This document shows positions 14,495 to 21,900 of a stretch of DNA of 33,057 nucleotides, piece after piece (positions within the stretch are counted from its first letter, which is position 1; each line of letters begins with the position of its first letter). Location: positions 1 through 33,057 of the forward strand of contig JBOGEN010000121.1 in assembly GCA_050743265.1 (NCBI GenBank). The letters run 5' to 3'. This DNA comes from JBOGEN01 sp050743265 (GTDB taxonomy: Bacteria > Actinomycetota > Actinomycetes > JBOGEN01). The notes beneath the pieces were generated by a model, which ran no database searches, was not told the DNA's origin, and worked only from the letters and a program-made list of their open reading frames with translations. The translations under genes and the position numbers were made by a program.

Positions 14495-15181
14495 ATGAAG
14501 AGTTGGCTGGTGGCCCTGATAGGGGTCATTGCGGTGCTGGCGATAGTGGCCACCGCGGCGATCTCCATGACCTCGGACGAGCCGCTCTACGCCCGCCACC
14601 AGCCGATGCATCCGCAGACAGGGCCGGCATCGCCGGAACCGGCATGGTCCTGGCATGGCATGCACCGCAGATCGCTCGACGAGCACGAGTACCTGGCCGA
14701 GATGGTCGCCCACCATCGCGAGGCGGTCTCTGCCGCCCACCAGCTCAAGCGCTCGTACCGTCCCGAGATGCGCGCCTTGGGCGCCTCGATCGTGACGAGC
14801 CAGTCCGCGCAGATCCACCATATGAGCCGCTGGCTGAGGCAGTGGTACCCCAACCGCTCGCACGACGTTGGCTACCGGCCGATGATGCGAGACCTGACCA
14901 CCCTGACCGGGGACGCTCTGGACCGTGCCTTCCTCCAGGACATGATCGGTCACCACATGGCTGCGGTGATGACGTCGCAGCACCTGCTTACGCGCGGCAT
15001 CGCCCAGCACCAGGCCGTCGCCCGGCTGGCCGCGACCGTCCGCAACGATCAGCGCACCGAAATCATCCAAATGAGACGCTGGCTCACCGTGTGGTTCAAC
15101 GAGGGCTGGCGCCACTGGCCAGGCCACGACAACCCACGAGGGTGGGAGATGGGCCCAGGCACGATGATGCCCATCAGATAA
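14495..15181 (+). CDS. DUF305 protein, membrane-anchored, two DUF305 repeats
   Basis: The 228-residue protein starts with a hydrophobic signal or anchor (residues 4-24), so it probably acts outside the membrane. Two related helical repeats follow, each with a paired-histidine motif: EYLAEMVAHHREAV (65-78) and AFLQDMIGHHMAAV (145-158). Each is followed by a Q/M-rich helix ending in a W-x-x-x-W-like segment. It is rich in His and Met (HGMHRRS, MGPGTMMPI). DUF305 proteins include the cyanobacterial copper protein CopM, and the fold is ferritin-like; metal binding here is inferred from the His/Met content and the adjacent metal-sensor operon. Confidence 0.85.
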   Translation: MKSWLVALIGVIAVLAIVATAAISMTSDEPLYARHQPMHPQTGPASPEPAWSWHGMHRRSLDEHEYLAEMVAHHREAVSAAHQLKRSYRPEMRALGASIVTSQSAQIHHMSRWLRQWYPNRSHDVGYRPMMRDLTTLTGDALDRAFLQDMIGHHMAAVMTSQHLLTRGIAQHQAVARLAATVRNDQRTEIIQMRRWLTVWFNEGWRHWPGHDNPRGWEMGPGTMMPIR

Positions 15182-15190
15182 CTGGAAACG

Positions 15191-15226
15191 CGGCCATCCC
15201 CACTCCGCGGCCAGTCTCCGAGCCGT
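15191..15226 (+). repeat. Dispersed short repeat, copy 2
   Basis: Imperfect partner of 12703-12738, starting CGGCCATCCCCACTCCG, right after the DUF305 stop. See copy 1. Confidence 0.55.
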
Positions 15227-15390
15227 CCGCTCCCCGTCAAGGGCGCCGCCGGCGTCGCACGCGATGGCTTGCGGCCACCCTTGACGGCTCCCTGCCGGCC
15301 TACGGGTGGCAGCTGCAAGGGGATGGCCGAGGAACGGTCCGCCATCCCATCTCATCCGCACGGGGTCCGCACCTGCCCAAGCATCGCCCG

Positions 15391-15411
15391 TGTAGCCAAG
15401 TCTGTAGCCAA
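15391..15411 (+). repeat. Paired TGTAGCCAA repeats, right-end arm-site candidate
   Basis: TGTAGCCAA at 15391-15399 and 15403-15411 repeats the left-end pair with the same 12-bp period and nearly the same spacer. It lies about 92 bp inside the right att copy. The matching pairs at both ends support an integrated element with P and P' arms. Confidence 0.55.
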
Positions 15412-15503
15412 GACGCCAGGCTCGGGAGATCAAGAGCGGACGCCCTGCGACACGTCCCGGAGGCCTGAGACGGATTGGGACGTCCCACGAGACCCAAAAT
15501 GAT

Positions 15504-15547
15504 CTTTGCAAGGCGGGGTTAGGGGTTCGAGTCCCCTCATCTCCACC
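15504..15547 (+). repeat. attR: Attachment-site copy 2 (attR-like), tRNA-Ala 3' fragment
   Basis: This is a 44-bp copy of the tRNA-Ala 3' part with one G missing and CATCTCC for CGTCTCC. The 5' half of the tRNA is absent, so it is not a gene. It marks the right edge of the island. Confidence 0.85.
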
Positions 15548-15606
15548 ACACCTGACCTCGGCATCCCCGCTCGGACGATCACCAGCAGAGGTCATCTCGG
15601 CGCTGG

Positions 15607-15627
15607 TGTACCCACGTGTGTGGCCAA
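15607..15627 (+). repeat. Degenerate TGTAGCCAA pair next to attR
   Basis: TGTACCCAC (15607-15615) and TGTGGCCAA (15619-15627) keep the 12-bp spacing of the two intact pairs and sit where the left pair sits relative to its core. It is a decayed third copy, belonging to the second element. Confidence 0.45.
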
Positions 15628-15638
15628 CGCCTCGAAGA

Positions 15639-15780
15639 TCAGCCGCCCGAGCACACAGTCCGTCGCCTCCGCGGCGCCTGCATGCCCGACGGCAGCACGT
15701 GCCCGTACAGGTCCATGGTCAGGCCGAACGTGGAGTGACCGAGGGTCTCCATGCCCGTCCGCAACTCCACGTTGACCTCG
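15639..15780 (-). pseudogene. Tyrosine integrase, C-terminal remnant 2
   Basis: The reverse strand reads NVELRTGMETLGHSTFGLTMDLYGHVLPSG, homologous to VEPRTVMEILGHST...MDLYGHVLPSS of remnant 1, keeping the active-site H and Y. An indel after MQA shifts the end out of the family frame. Similarity stops near 15780, where the upstream part is replaced by the promoter region of the next operon. It points to a second, older or tandem element at the same site. Confidence 0.72.
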
Positions 15781-15792
15781 ACGAGGCCCGGT

Positions 15793-15812
15793 GGCTTGGG
15801 CGGTCCCAAGCC
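15793..15812. promoter_or_regulatory. Perfect inverted repeat before the ECF41 promoter
   Basis: GGCTTGGG and CCCAAGCC flank a 4-base loop, ending 3 bp before the -35 TGTCACA. It may be an operator or a terminator insulating the operon from upstream. Confidence 0.4.
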
Positions 15813-15815
15813 GAG

Positions 15816-15842
15816 TGTCACAAGAGTTTCCCGGCCGGTGTC
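15816..15842 (+). promoter_or_regulatory. ECF41-type promoter
   Basis: TGTCACA (15816-15822), a 16-bp spacer and TGTC (15839-15842). The published ECF41 target is TGTCACA-N16-CGTC upstream of the operon that encodes the sigma factor, so only one base differs. It precedes the carboxymuconolactone-decarboxylase-like gene by 32 bp. Autoregulation is inferred. Confidence 0.72.
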
Positions 15843-15874
15843 TCCATGTCGACGAACGAGATCGAGGAGGAGAC

Positions 15875-16462
15875 ATGGCGAGCCAGACCCGGATCCCGCC
15901 AGCCGAGGTGACCGGCCTCTACGGCGCGATGGTCAAGCGGATGTCCCGCAAGTTGCTCGGCGACGTACCCGACGCGGTCGGAGTGATGTGGCACAACCGG
16001 AAGGTGCTGAGCTTCGGCTTCGGCGTCGGACGCAAGGCCACCAAGTGGGACCGGTGCGACGAGAACCTCAAGTCGTTCGCACACATGGCCGTGGCGAGCG
16101 TGGTCGGCTGCGGCTTCTGCCTCGACCTCGGCTACTTCCAGGCGCACAACGAAGGGCTCGACCTGACCAAGGCGCGTGAGGTGCCCCGTTGGCGCGAGTC
16201 CGACGCGTTCAGCCGGCTGGAGCGCGACGTCATCGAGTACGCCGAGGCGATGAGCCAGACCCCACCGACGGTCACCGACGAGCAGTCGGCCCGCCTACTC
16301 AAGGCGCTCGGCGCGCCCGCGCTAGTCGAGCTCACCGCGTTCATCGCACTGTCGAACTTCATGACCCGCAACAACGTCGCGCTCGGCATCGAGTCACAGG
16401 GCTTCTCGGCAGCATGCGGCTTGCCGCCGTTGGCCGAGCCGAGCGGCACCGTACGGTCTTAA
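15875..16462 (+). CDS. Carboxymuconolactone decarboxylase / AhpD-like protein
   Basis: A 195-residue AhpD-fold protein. The redox-type CGFC (C79, C82) is followed by LDLGYFQAHN, and a helix-rich C-terminus includes LTAFIALSNFMTRNN. Such proteins are alkylhydroperoxidase-like thiol enzymes or decarboxylases; the substrate cannot be told. ATG 15875 follows GAGGAGG (15864-15870). The gene precedes the ECF41 sigma factor gene by 2 bp, and this pairing is the known hallmark of ECF41 loci, so it is the likely main target of that sigma factor. Confidence 0.88.
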   Translation: MASQTRIPPAEVTGLYGAMVKRMSRKLLGDVPDAVGVMWHNRKVLSFGFGVGRKATKWDRCDENLKSFAHMAVASVVGCGFCLDLGYFQAHNEGLDLTKAREVPRWRESDAFSRLERDVIEYAEAMSQTPPTVTDEQSARLLKALGAPALVELTAFIALSNFMTRNNVALGIESQGFSAACGLPPLAEPSGTVRS

Positions 16463-16464
16463 CC

Positions 16465-17334
16465 ATGAGCGGGGACCCGTTCATCACCCACCGCAGCCTT
16501 CTGTTCACGGTCGCCTACGAGATGCTCGGCTCGGCGGCCGACGCCGAGGACGTGGTCCAGGACACCTGGCTGCGATGGGCGGACGTGGACCGGGCCGAGG
16601 TACGCGACCCACGCGCCTACCTGGTCCGCATCGTCACGCGGCAGGCGCTCAACCGGCTACGTACGCTCGCCCGCCAGCGGGAGGAGTACGTCGGCGAGTG
16701 GCTGCCCGAGCCGCTGCTGACCAGCCCCGACGTTGCCGAGGACTTCGAGCTCGCCGAGAGCGTGTCGATTGCCATGCTCACCGTGCTGGAGACGCTCGGG
16801 CCCACCGAGCGCGCGGTGTTCGTGCTGCGCGAGGTCTTCGACGTGCCGTACGAGGACATCGCCGAGGCCGTCGGCAAGACGCCGGCCGCGGTCCGCCAGA
16901 TCGCGCTCCGGGCGCGGGGGCACGTCGCCGCACGCCGGCCGCGGATGCAGGTGGATCACGAGCAGCAGCAGGAGGTCGTGGAGCGGTTCCTGACCGCGCT
17001 CCAGGGCGGCAAGCTACAGGGCCTGCTCGACGTGCTGGCCCCCGACGTGGTGCTGGTCGCCGACGGCGGCGGCCTGGCGCCTGCCGTACAGAAGCCGATC
17101 GAGGGTGGCGAGCGGGTGGCGCGGCTCCTCTCCAACTTCGCCAAGATCGCTCCCGACGCCCGGGTCACCACCGTGGGGTTGAACGGCGCCCTCGCGGCCC
17201 GGATCGACCTCGACGGCGAGATCCACACCGCGGTCAGCCTGACCGTCGAGGACGGCCGGATCACCCGCATCTACGCGATGCGCAACCCGCGCAAGCTCAC
17301 CCGGCTCGACGCCGAGGCGCCGCTCAGCCGGTGA
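16465..17334 (+). CDS. ECF41 family sigma factor with SnoaL-like C-terminal domain
   Basis: A 289-residue extracytoplasmic-function sigma factor. Region 2 covers about 6-70 (YEMLGSAADAEDVVQDTWLRW) and region 4 about 105-157 (DVPYEDIAEAVGKTPAAVRQIALRAR). The ECF41 marks are all present: WLPEP (79-83) in the linker, DGGG (200-203), and NPRKL (274-278, usual form NPDKL) in the NTF2/SnoaL-like extension. In this group the C-terminal domain replaces an anti-sigma factor and tunes activity. No anti-sigma gene is adjacent. It is cotranscribed with the decarboxylase-like gene from the promoter at 15816. Confidence 0.92.
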   Translation: MSGDPFITHRSLLFTVAYEMLGSAADAEDVVQDTWLRWADVDRAEVRDPRAYLVRIVTRQALNRLRTLARQREEYVGEWLPEPLLTSPDVAEDFELAESVSIAMLTVLETLGPTERAVFVLREVFDVPYEDIAEAVGKTPAAVRQIALRARGHVAARRPRMQVDHEQQQEVVERFLTALQGGKLQGLLDVLAPDVVLVADGGGLAPAVQKPIEGGERVARLLSNFAKIAPDARVTTVGLNGALAARIDLDGEIHTAVSLTVEDGRITRIYAMRNPRKLTRLDAEAPLSR

Positions 17335-17416
17335 TGCCCCGACCTTTCGGAGAGCATGGAGCCGTCATGCCGCCCGGGCTGGGACTTCGGGATCTGCGAG
17401 AGATCCGGCAGGGAGA

Positions 17417-17597
17417 CATCCGCGTCTGTGTCCGAGCGCCATGGGGGCGCGCCAATCGGCCGCGTCCCAGGCGTCCATGATGTAGATGCGCTTGTGAGCG
17501 ACCTTGTCGCCACGGACCTGCACAGGTTCACCGTGAGCACCCAGGGTTCACCGTTGCATCTCTGGGCGACCTCGTACGACCACTCGACGCCGGTGCG
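17417..17597 (-). pseudogene. NTF2/SnoaL-like C-terminal fragment with two frameshifts
   Basis: Three frame pieces on the reverse strand join into a recognisable NTF2-like end: VEWSYEVAQRCNGEPWVLTVNL, then VRGDKVAHKRIYIMDAWDAADWRAP, then PWRSDTDADVS. The switches fall near 17515-17525 and in the G run at 17443-17447. The N-terminal half is not seen. The pattern fits polyketide-cyclase/SnoaL-fold proteins. It is a decaying remnant, or an intact-looking tail broken by sequence errors. The rest of the 342-bp gap 17335-17676 holds nothing else I recognise. Confidence 0.55.
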
Positions 17598-17676
17598 ACC
17601 GCGGCAGCCGACCGGGCAAACCCGCCGCTCGAGGCGGGAGGTCAACTACCGCGGATACCGCAGCCCGGGGTTCAGG

Positions 17677-19241
17677 TCATGGCGAACCGTAGACGGCGTC
17701 CCAGTTCGGCACCCACATGCGCAGCAGTTGTCCGCGCTGGACGTACTCTTCGACGGTCCCTGGTCCCGTTCCGGCAGGTAGCCCGTCCGCGACGTGGTGC
17801 TGGGCCGTGAGCAGGTACGACCCGTCCGGCGCCTCCACGATGCCGCTCGTCTCCTCGTCGCGGAAGCGAGGGGGAAGCCCGCTGACGAGAGCCGGGTCGA
17901 ACCGCGCCACGACGCCGAGGGCGCCGTCGGACAGGCGGTACGCCACGACCCGGGACACGTGCAGGTTCTGCCCCGGGTCCTCCTGGATGAGCAGGTTCCC
18001 GTGCGAGTCGATCGCGATGTTGTCCGGCTTGGACAGGTACGGCGGCTCGGAGCCGTCGAGCAGCAGGGTGAGCGTGCCTCCGAGCTCGGGCTGACTCACG
18101 TCGTCGAACCGGAGACGCCACACCCCACCTCCGTCGCGTTCGGTCGTCGTCTCGTCCGGGTTGCGGATCGTGCTGCCACCTTCTGTGGTCGTGAAGTAGT
18201 AGTCGTCCGGGCGCGCCGGGTCGAAGTGGCCGTCCTCGACCCGGTTCAGGGTGAGCCCTGCGGCTGCGGCATCCGCGTTCTGCGCCACGCCGCTCTGGTT
18301 CCAGTCGACCTCTGCGAGGTCGAACGGCGCGGGCGTGTTCTTCCCGTGCGTGGCACGGAACTGCGCGTCCGTGCGCGCCCCGTCGACGTCCACGACGAAC
18401 TGGGTGCCGTTGGTCAGCCCGGCCTTGTCCGCCTTCGTGCCGTCGTGCTGCTTGGTCCCGGCGTACACGCGCACCTGGCCGGACACGTCGTCGTCGTTGC
18501 CGACCACGACCGTGCCGTCGTGCCCGTGTCCGCGGGCACGGTGTTCTCGTACGCGAACAGCCCGATGCGCGGCAGGTGCTGGGCGTGCCCGTCCTTGTCG
18601 ACGAGGAACACCCGACCCTCGGTGGCGGGCTCCTCGTTCGCGAAGTACAGCGGCTGGTTCCACCCTGCACCGGACTCCGCGTCGTACAGCACCCCCGCCG
18701 GGGCGAGCGTCCCCGAGCAGAATCGGCTGAACGCGGGCAGGTGAGCGCCCTCGACAGCGACCGGGGCGCCGGGAGGGGGAACGGGGGCGTCCGCGTACGC
18801 GCCCCCGGGGTAGTCCCAGTACGAGACGTCCTGGATCAGGTCGGACCCTTCCTTGACCCGCCCGGTCTGCGGGTCGAGGACCAGCCTCGAGACGAAGGCG
18901 CCGCGCTCGCCGTGTGCGCGGACGATGCCGCGCTCAGCCGCGAGCTCGTGGTTCATGTAGACGACGAGGTTCTCGCCCTGACGGAACGCACCGAGCCCGT
19001 CCGGGAACCCCACCATCCGGTACCCGTTGCCGGCTGTGCCGTCCGCGACGGTGAACAGGGACTGCACCTCGACGTCCGCCGCCACGGGGAGCACCCACGG
19101 CGGGGCAGTCGTCGAGGGGCCGGTGCTCGCCGCCGAGAGCGGCGAGACAGGAGCGACAGGGAGGGTGACGGTGAACGCTGCCGCGGTCGCCGCACACGCG
19201 AGTACAGAGGTCCGGGAGGGCAGAGAAGGCGAGGTGGGCAT
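17677..19241 (-). pseudogene. PhoX/DUF839-like secreted protein, one frameshift
   Basis: ATG 19241 starts a Sec-type signal peptide (MPTSPSLPSRTSVLACAATA...). The mature part has YMNHELAAERG, FANEEPATEGRVFLVD and PDNIAIDSHGNLLIQEDP, typical of PhoX/DUF839 phosphatase-like beta-propellers. Near 18522-18530 the frame switches: ...ENTVPADTG continues only one base out as GHDGTVVVGNDDD. The total length of 1565 bp is one base short of 522 codons, so a single deletion in a G/C run explains it. Family members bind Ca/Fe and may hydrolyse phosphate esters. Whether the gene is dead or misread cannot be told. Confidence 0.72.
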
Positions 19242-19405
19242 GACAGACCCCCACAGGAGGCAGGCTTCGCTGGTCCAGGGGGCGGTGGCTTCCGCGGGGT
19301 CGACCGACCGTTGCCTTGATTGACCCACCGCCCGCAGTGACCGTCAACGAGATCGGCACCCTGGACCGGGCACGAGGGAAGAACTTCCGTCCCCTTGACC
19401 GTGCG

Positions 19406-20272
19406 TCAGGCGCGCCCCGACGTGTGCCGAGCTATGGCCGGTACGACGACGTCCCACAACGAGGGCGGGGGCTCCTGGTGACCTATCCCCTCCAGCGGGA
19501 TGAGCGTCGCACCCGGGATCTCGGCAGCGAGCGCCTCGCCGTGGCCGTACGGGAAGAGCGGGTCGTCCGTGCCGTGCAGGACCAGGGTGGGGACATCGAG
19601 GTCGGCGAGCCGGAACGGAGCCGACGCGTCGTCGTCCACGAGCAGCCAGTGGTTGGTCATGCTCGCCGCGATGTCGCGAGTACGGGCGACCACGACGGTC
19701 GCGATGCGGCGCGTCCGCTCCTCGTCGAAGCCCAGCGATCCTGCGAAGGGCCGTACGCTCTCGACGACGTAGTCGACCACCGCGGCGCGGTCGCCCCAGT
19801 CGGGCTCGGGATCGGGGTTCTCGAACCACGCGGCGACCCGGGGCTCCATCGACGGCAGGCTGGTCTGGTCGGCGCGTTCTCCCGCGGCGCTGGTCGCGAT
19901 CAGGCTGAGGCTGAGCACCCGGTCGGGGTGCCACGCGGCGAGCTCCTGGGCGATCCCGCCCCCCATGGAGACGCCGACCAGGTGGGCGCGGGCGATGCCG
20001 AGCGCGTCGAGGATGCGGAGCGGGTCGGTCGACAGGTCCGCACCGGAGTACGACGGCTCTCCGACAGGGGAGGTCACCGAGCGGCCGGTGTCGCGGTGGT
20101 CGTACCGCACGACGAGTCGGCCCTCGTGCGCGAGCCGCTCGCAGAACTCGACCTCCCACCAGTCCATCGACGCCGCCGCGCCGGAGATGAGGACCAGTGC
20201 CGGGTCCGCCGGGTCGCCGAACCTCTCCAGGCACAGCTCGACCCCGTCGACGGTGACGAGTCGCTCCGCCAT
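19406..20272 (-). CDS. Alpha/beta hydrolase
   Basis: A 288-residue alpha/beta-fold hydrolase, complete. The nucleophile elbow GVSMGGG places S102. The loop DHRDTGRS (58-65) precedes it; the acid is in HGTDDPLFP (D236/D237) and the base is H265 (EGIGHQEPP). Close motif pattern is shared with antibiotic-type methylesterases and general esterases; the substrate is unknown. The start lies in a repeated 17-bp unit (20269-20312) right behind the SnoaL-like gene, so the pair is probably one transcript. Confidence 0.88.
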   Translation of the reverse strand: MAERLVTVDGVELCLERFGDPADPALVLISGAAASMDWWEVEFCERLAHEGRLVVRYDHRDTGRSVTSPVGEPSYSGADLSTDPLRILDALGIARAHLVGVSMGGGIAQELAAWHPDRVLSLSLIATSAAGERADQTSLPSMEPRVAAWFENPDPEPDWGDRAAVVDYVVESVRPFAGSLGFDEERTRRIATVVVARTRDIAASMTNHWLLVDDDASAPFRLADLDVPTLVLHGTDDPLFPYGHGEALAAEIPGATLIPLEGIGHQEPPPSLWDVVVPAIARHTSGRA

Positions 20273-20312
20273 CAGGTGACCCCGCCCATCAGGTGGCCCC
20301 GCCCATCAGGTA
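20269..20312. repeat. 17-bp tandem repeat (about 2.6 copies) spanning a stop and a start
   Basis: Units CCATCAGGTGACCCCGC (20269-20285) and CCATCAGGTGGCCCCGC (20286-20302) are followed by a partial third CCATCAGGTA. On the reverse strand they cover the SnoaL-like stop (20306-20308) and the hydrolase ATG (20272), making three in-line ATG copies. Confidence 0.85.
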
Positions 20313-20665
20313 GCGCCACCGAAGAAGACCTGGGTCTCGACGAGCTGACCGCCGCGCACCGTGCTGAGCTCGGCGTTGCGGTATTGGCCGCCCGCTTTCA
20401 GCGCGTACTCGTACACGATGAAGACGTCGCCCTCGCCCGCATCGACCACGTGCAGGAGCTCCTGCGAGACGAGGCGGTCGGTCGTGGGGAAGCAGCGCTC
20501 CATGAACGCGGCCTTGTCGATGTGGTCGTCCTGGGGGCTGGTGAAGACGAAGTCGTCCGCCAGGAGCGCCTCGACCGCGGCACGGTCCTGCGCGAGGTAG
20601 GCATCCATCGCGGCACGCACCACGTCGGTGCCGGCGCTGCGGGCGTTGCTCGACATGTCTGTCAT
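20306..20665 (-). CDS. SnoaL-like / NTF2-fold protein
   Basis: A 119-residue single-domain protein: a helix AMDAYLAQDRAAVEALLADDFVFTSPQDD, KAAFMERCFP, and a beta-sheet end QYRNAELSTVRGGQLVETQVFFG. These match NTF2-like (SnoaL) proteins, often binding small hydrophobic ligands or isomerising them. Start at 20665 (MTDMSS) or 20656. It lies upstream of the hydrolase on the same strand. No catalytic role can be assigned. Confidence 0.85.
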   Translation of the reverse strand: MTDMSSNARSAGTDVVRAAMDAYLAQDRAAVEALLADDFVFTSPQDDHIDKAAFMERCFPTTDRLVSQELLHVVDAGEGDVFIVYEYALKAGGQYRNAELSTVRGGQLVETQVFFGGAT

Positions 20666-20793
20666 GGCGTCCTCGGCTGGTCAGGCGGTCGGAGCGAGCA
20701 GGTGAGCACCACACCACCACAGACCAGGGTGCCGTCGGTATCCGACATCTCGCCTCGGCTGTCGGCGGGCGGGCGGTCAGGAAGCAGACCGTG

Positions 20794-21090
20794 CTACCGC
20801 CTGCCGTCGAGCCAGATCGTCCACGGCTCGATCGACCCGATTCGGAGGAGCCCCATCGTCGCCCAGGGGTCGGCGGCGAGGCGTCCCTCGACCGCGTGCT
20901 CGTCCGAGGCCTCGACCGCGTGCATGGTCCGGCTGCCGTCGCCGAGAGCGGGCCACCGAGGATGAGGAAGCCCTCCTCGACGAGGCTGTCCATGAACGCC
21001 GCGTGGTCGTCCCACGCGTCCTGCTCTCGGATGGGGCGGGGACGCGTCCCAGCTCGGCCCGTGGATCATCGTCAGCGCGAAGACGGTCAC
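20794..21090 (-). pseudogene. YCII-like protein with two compensating frameshifts
   Basis: The pieces MTVFALTMIHGPSWDAS, then IREQDAWDDHAAFMDSLVEEGFLILGGPL, then LGDGSRTMHAVEASDEHAVEGRLAADPW and IEPWTIWLDGRR together make a full-length, about 97-residue YCII protein. The first frame switch is near 21032-21041 (G run), the second near 20941-20947. Because they cancel, the last part is in frame with the first. YCII proteins have a ferredoxin-like fold with a conserved His/Asp pair; function is unknown. The gap to the SnoaL-like gene is 128 bp. Confidence 0.6.
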
Positions 21091-21214
21091 GGCCCGAGAG
21101 CGTACGGGCGGGTACCCCCAGAAAGGCCTGGCCTGAGGTGACCGAGATCCCGCTGCCCGGCGGCTCCGGCGTGAGGCCCGGCCACCCCTCCCGCCCGGGC
21201 CGCGCAGGCGCTGG

Positions 21215-21754
21215 TCAGCGCAGGCTGCTGCTCTCGCTGTCGCGGGCGTCGACCGCCTCGTCCGCCGAGCCGGACTCCCTGCCGGCCAGCGTCGACCGCT
21301 CGTCCTCGACCGTGGACGGGAGACCCTGCGCCGAGAGCCGGGACCAGGCGGTCAGCGCCCCGGCCGCGGCCCCGGCCACCCCGACGAGCACGAGGAGCCG
21401 ACGCCCCCAGCGGCGCTTCTTCTTCGGCGGCTCGAGGTTACCCTTCAGCGCGGCGATGGCGGCCGTGCCGCGGTGCAGTGCCTCCTCGCGGACGGGCTCG
21501 CTGGCCGCGAGACCGCGGGTGACGGCGTCGCTGAGCTTCGGGACGACGTCATCCTTGACCCGGTCCCGGGCGGTCTCGTAGTGGGGGTGGACCCATTCGG
21601 CAGCGTCACCGGCGTAGGAGACCGCGGTGTCGCGGGCGCTCCCCAGCCGGGGTGCGACGGACGTGTTCACCGTCTTGTGCGCGCTGCGCCGGGCGCGCTG
21701 TGCCGTCCTCGACGCCCTCTCGGCCTTGCGACGCGCGGTCTTCACGCGGGACAC
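21215..21754 (-). CDS. DUF5324-like membrane-anchored protein
   Basis: A 179-residue protein. A basic N-terminal helix (SRVKTARRKAERASRTAQRARRSA) is followed by amphipathic segments (YAGDAAEWVHPHYETARDRV and VTRGLAASEPVREEALHRGTAAIAALKG). KKKRRWGRR then flanks one membrane helix (119-137), and the C-terminus is acidic. The layout and position near the cyclophilin and crgA genes match DUF5324-type proteins of Streptomyces, which have no known function. It marks the start of the conserved block right of the accessory region. Confidence 0.7.
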   Translation of the reverse strand: MSRVKTARRKAERASRTAQRARRSAHKTVNTSVAPRLGSARDTAVSYAGDAAEWVHPHYETARDRVKDDVVPKLSDAVTRGLAASEPVREEALHRGTAAIAALKGNLEPPKKKRRWGRRLLVLVGVAGAAAGALTAWSRLSAQGLPSTVEDERSTLAGRESGSADEAVDARDSESSSLR

Positions 21755-21900
21755 GGGGACCTCCTCGGGGCGGGTTCTTCTCGCTGTCGATCACATGCCC
21801 AGGGCGTGCGGGCGGAAACGCGACCACCCGGTTGCGCTGGTCTCCCTGCGTGCGAGGATGCCTCATCTGACCGTGCCCGTCACCCCGAGAGAGGCTTGCC

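Larger units (their letters stand above)
15182..15503 (+). other. Noncoding right end of the island
   Basis: No convincing gene is seen in these 322 bp. They hold the second dispersed repeat (15191-15226), the paired TGTAGCCAA repeats (15391-15411) and the junction with the second tRNA-Ala 3' copy. Open frames across it have atypical composition and no start signals. Confidence 0.6.

Noticed and set aside
15504..15547. A second tRNA-Ala gene
   Set aside because: Only the 3' part from the anticodon loop is present; acceptor 5' strand and D-arm are missing, so it is an att copy.
17356..17781. Plus-strand gene of 141 codons
   Set aside because: It has no family pattern; the reverse strand carries recognisable NTF2 pieces instead.
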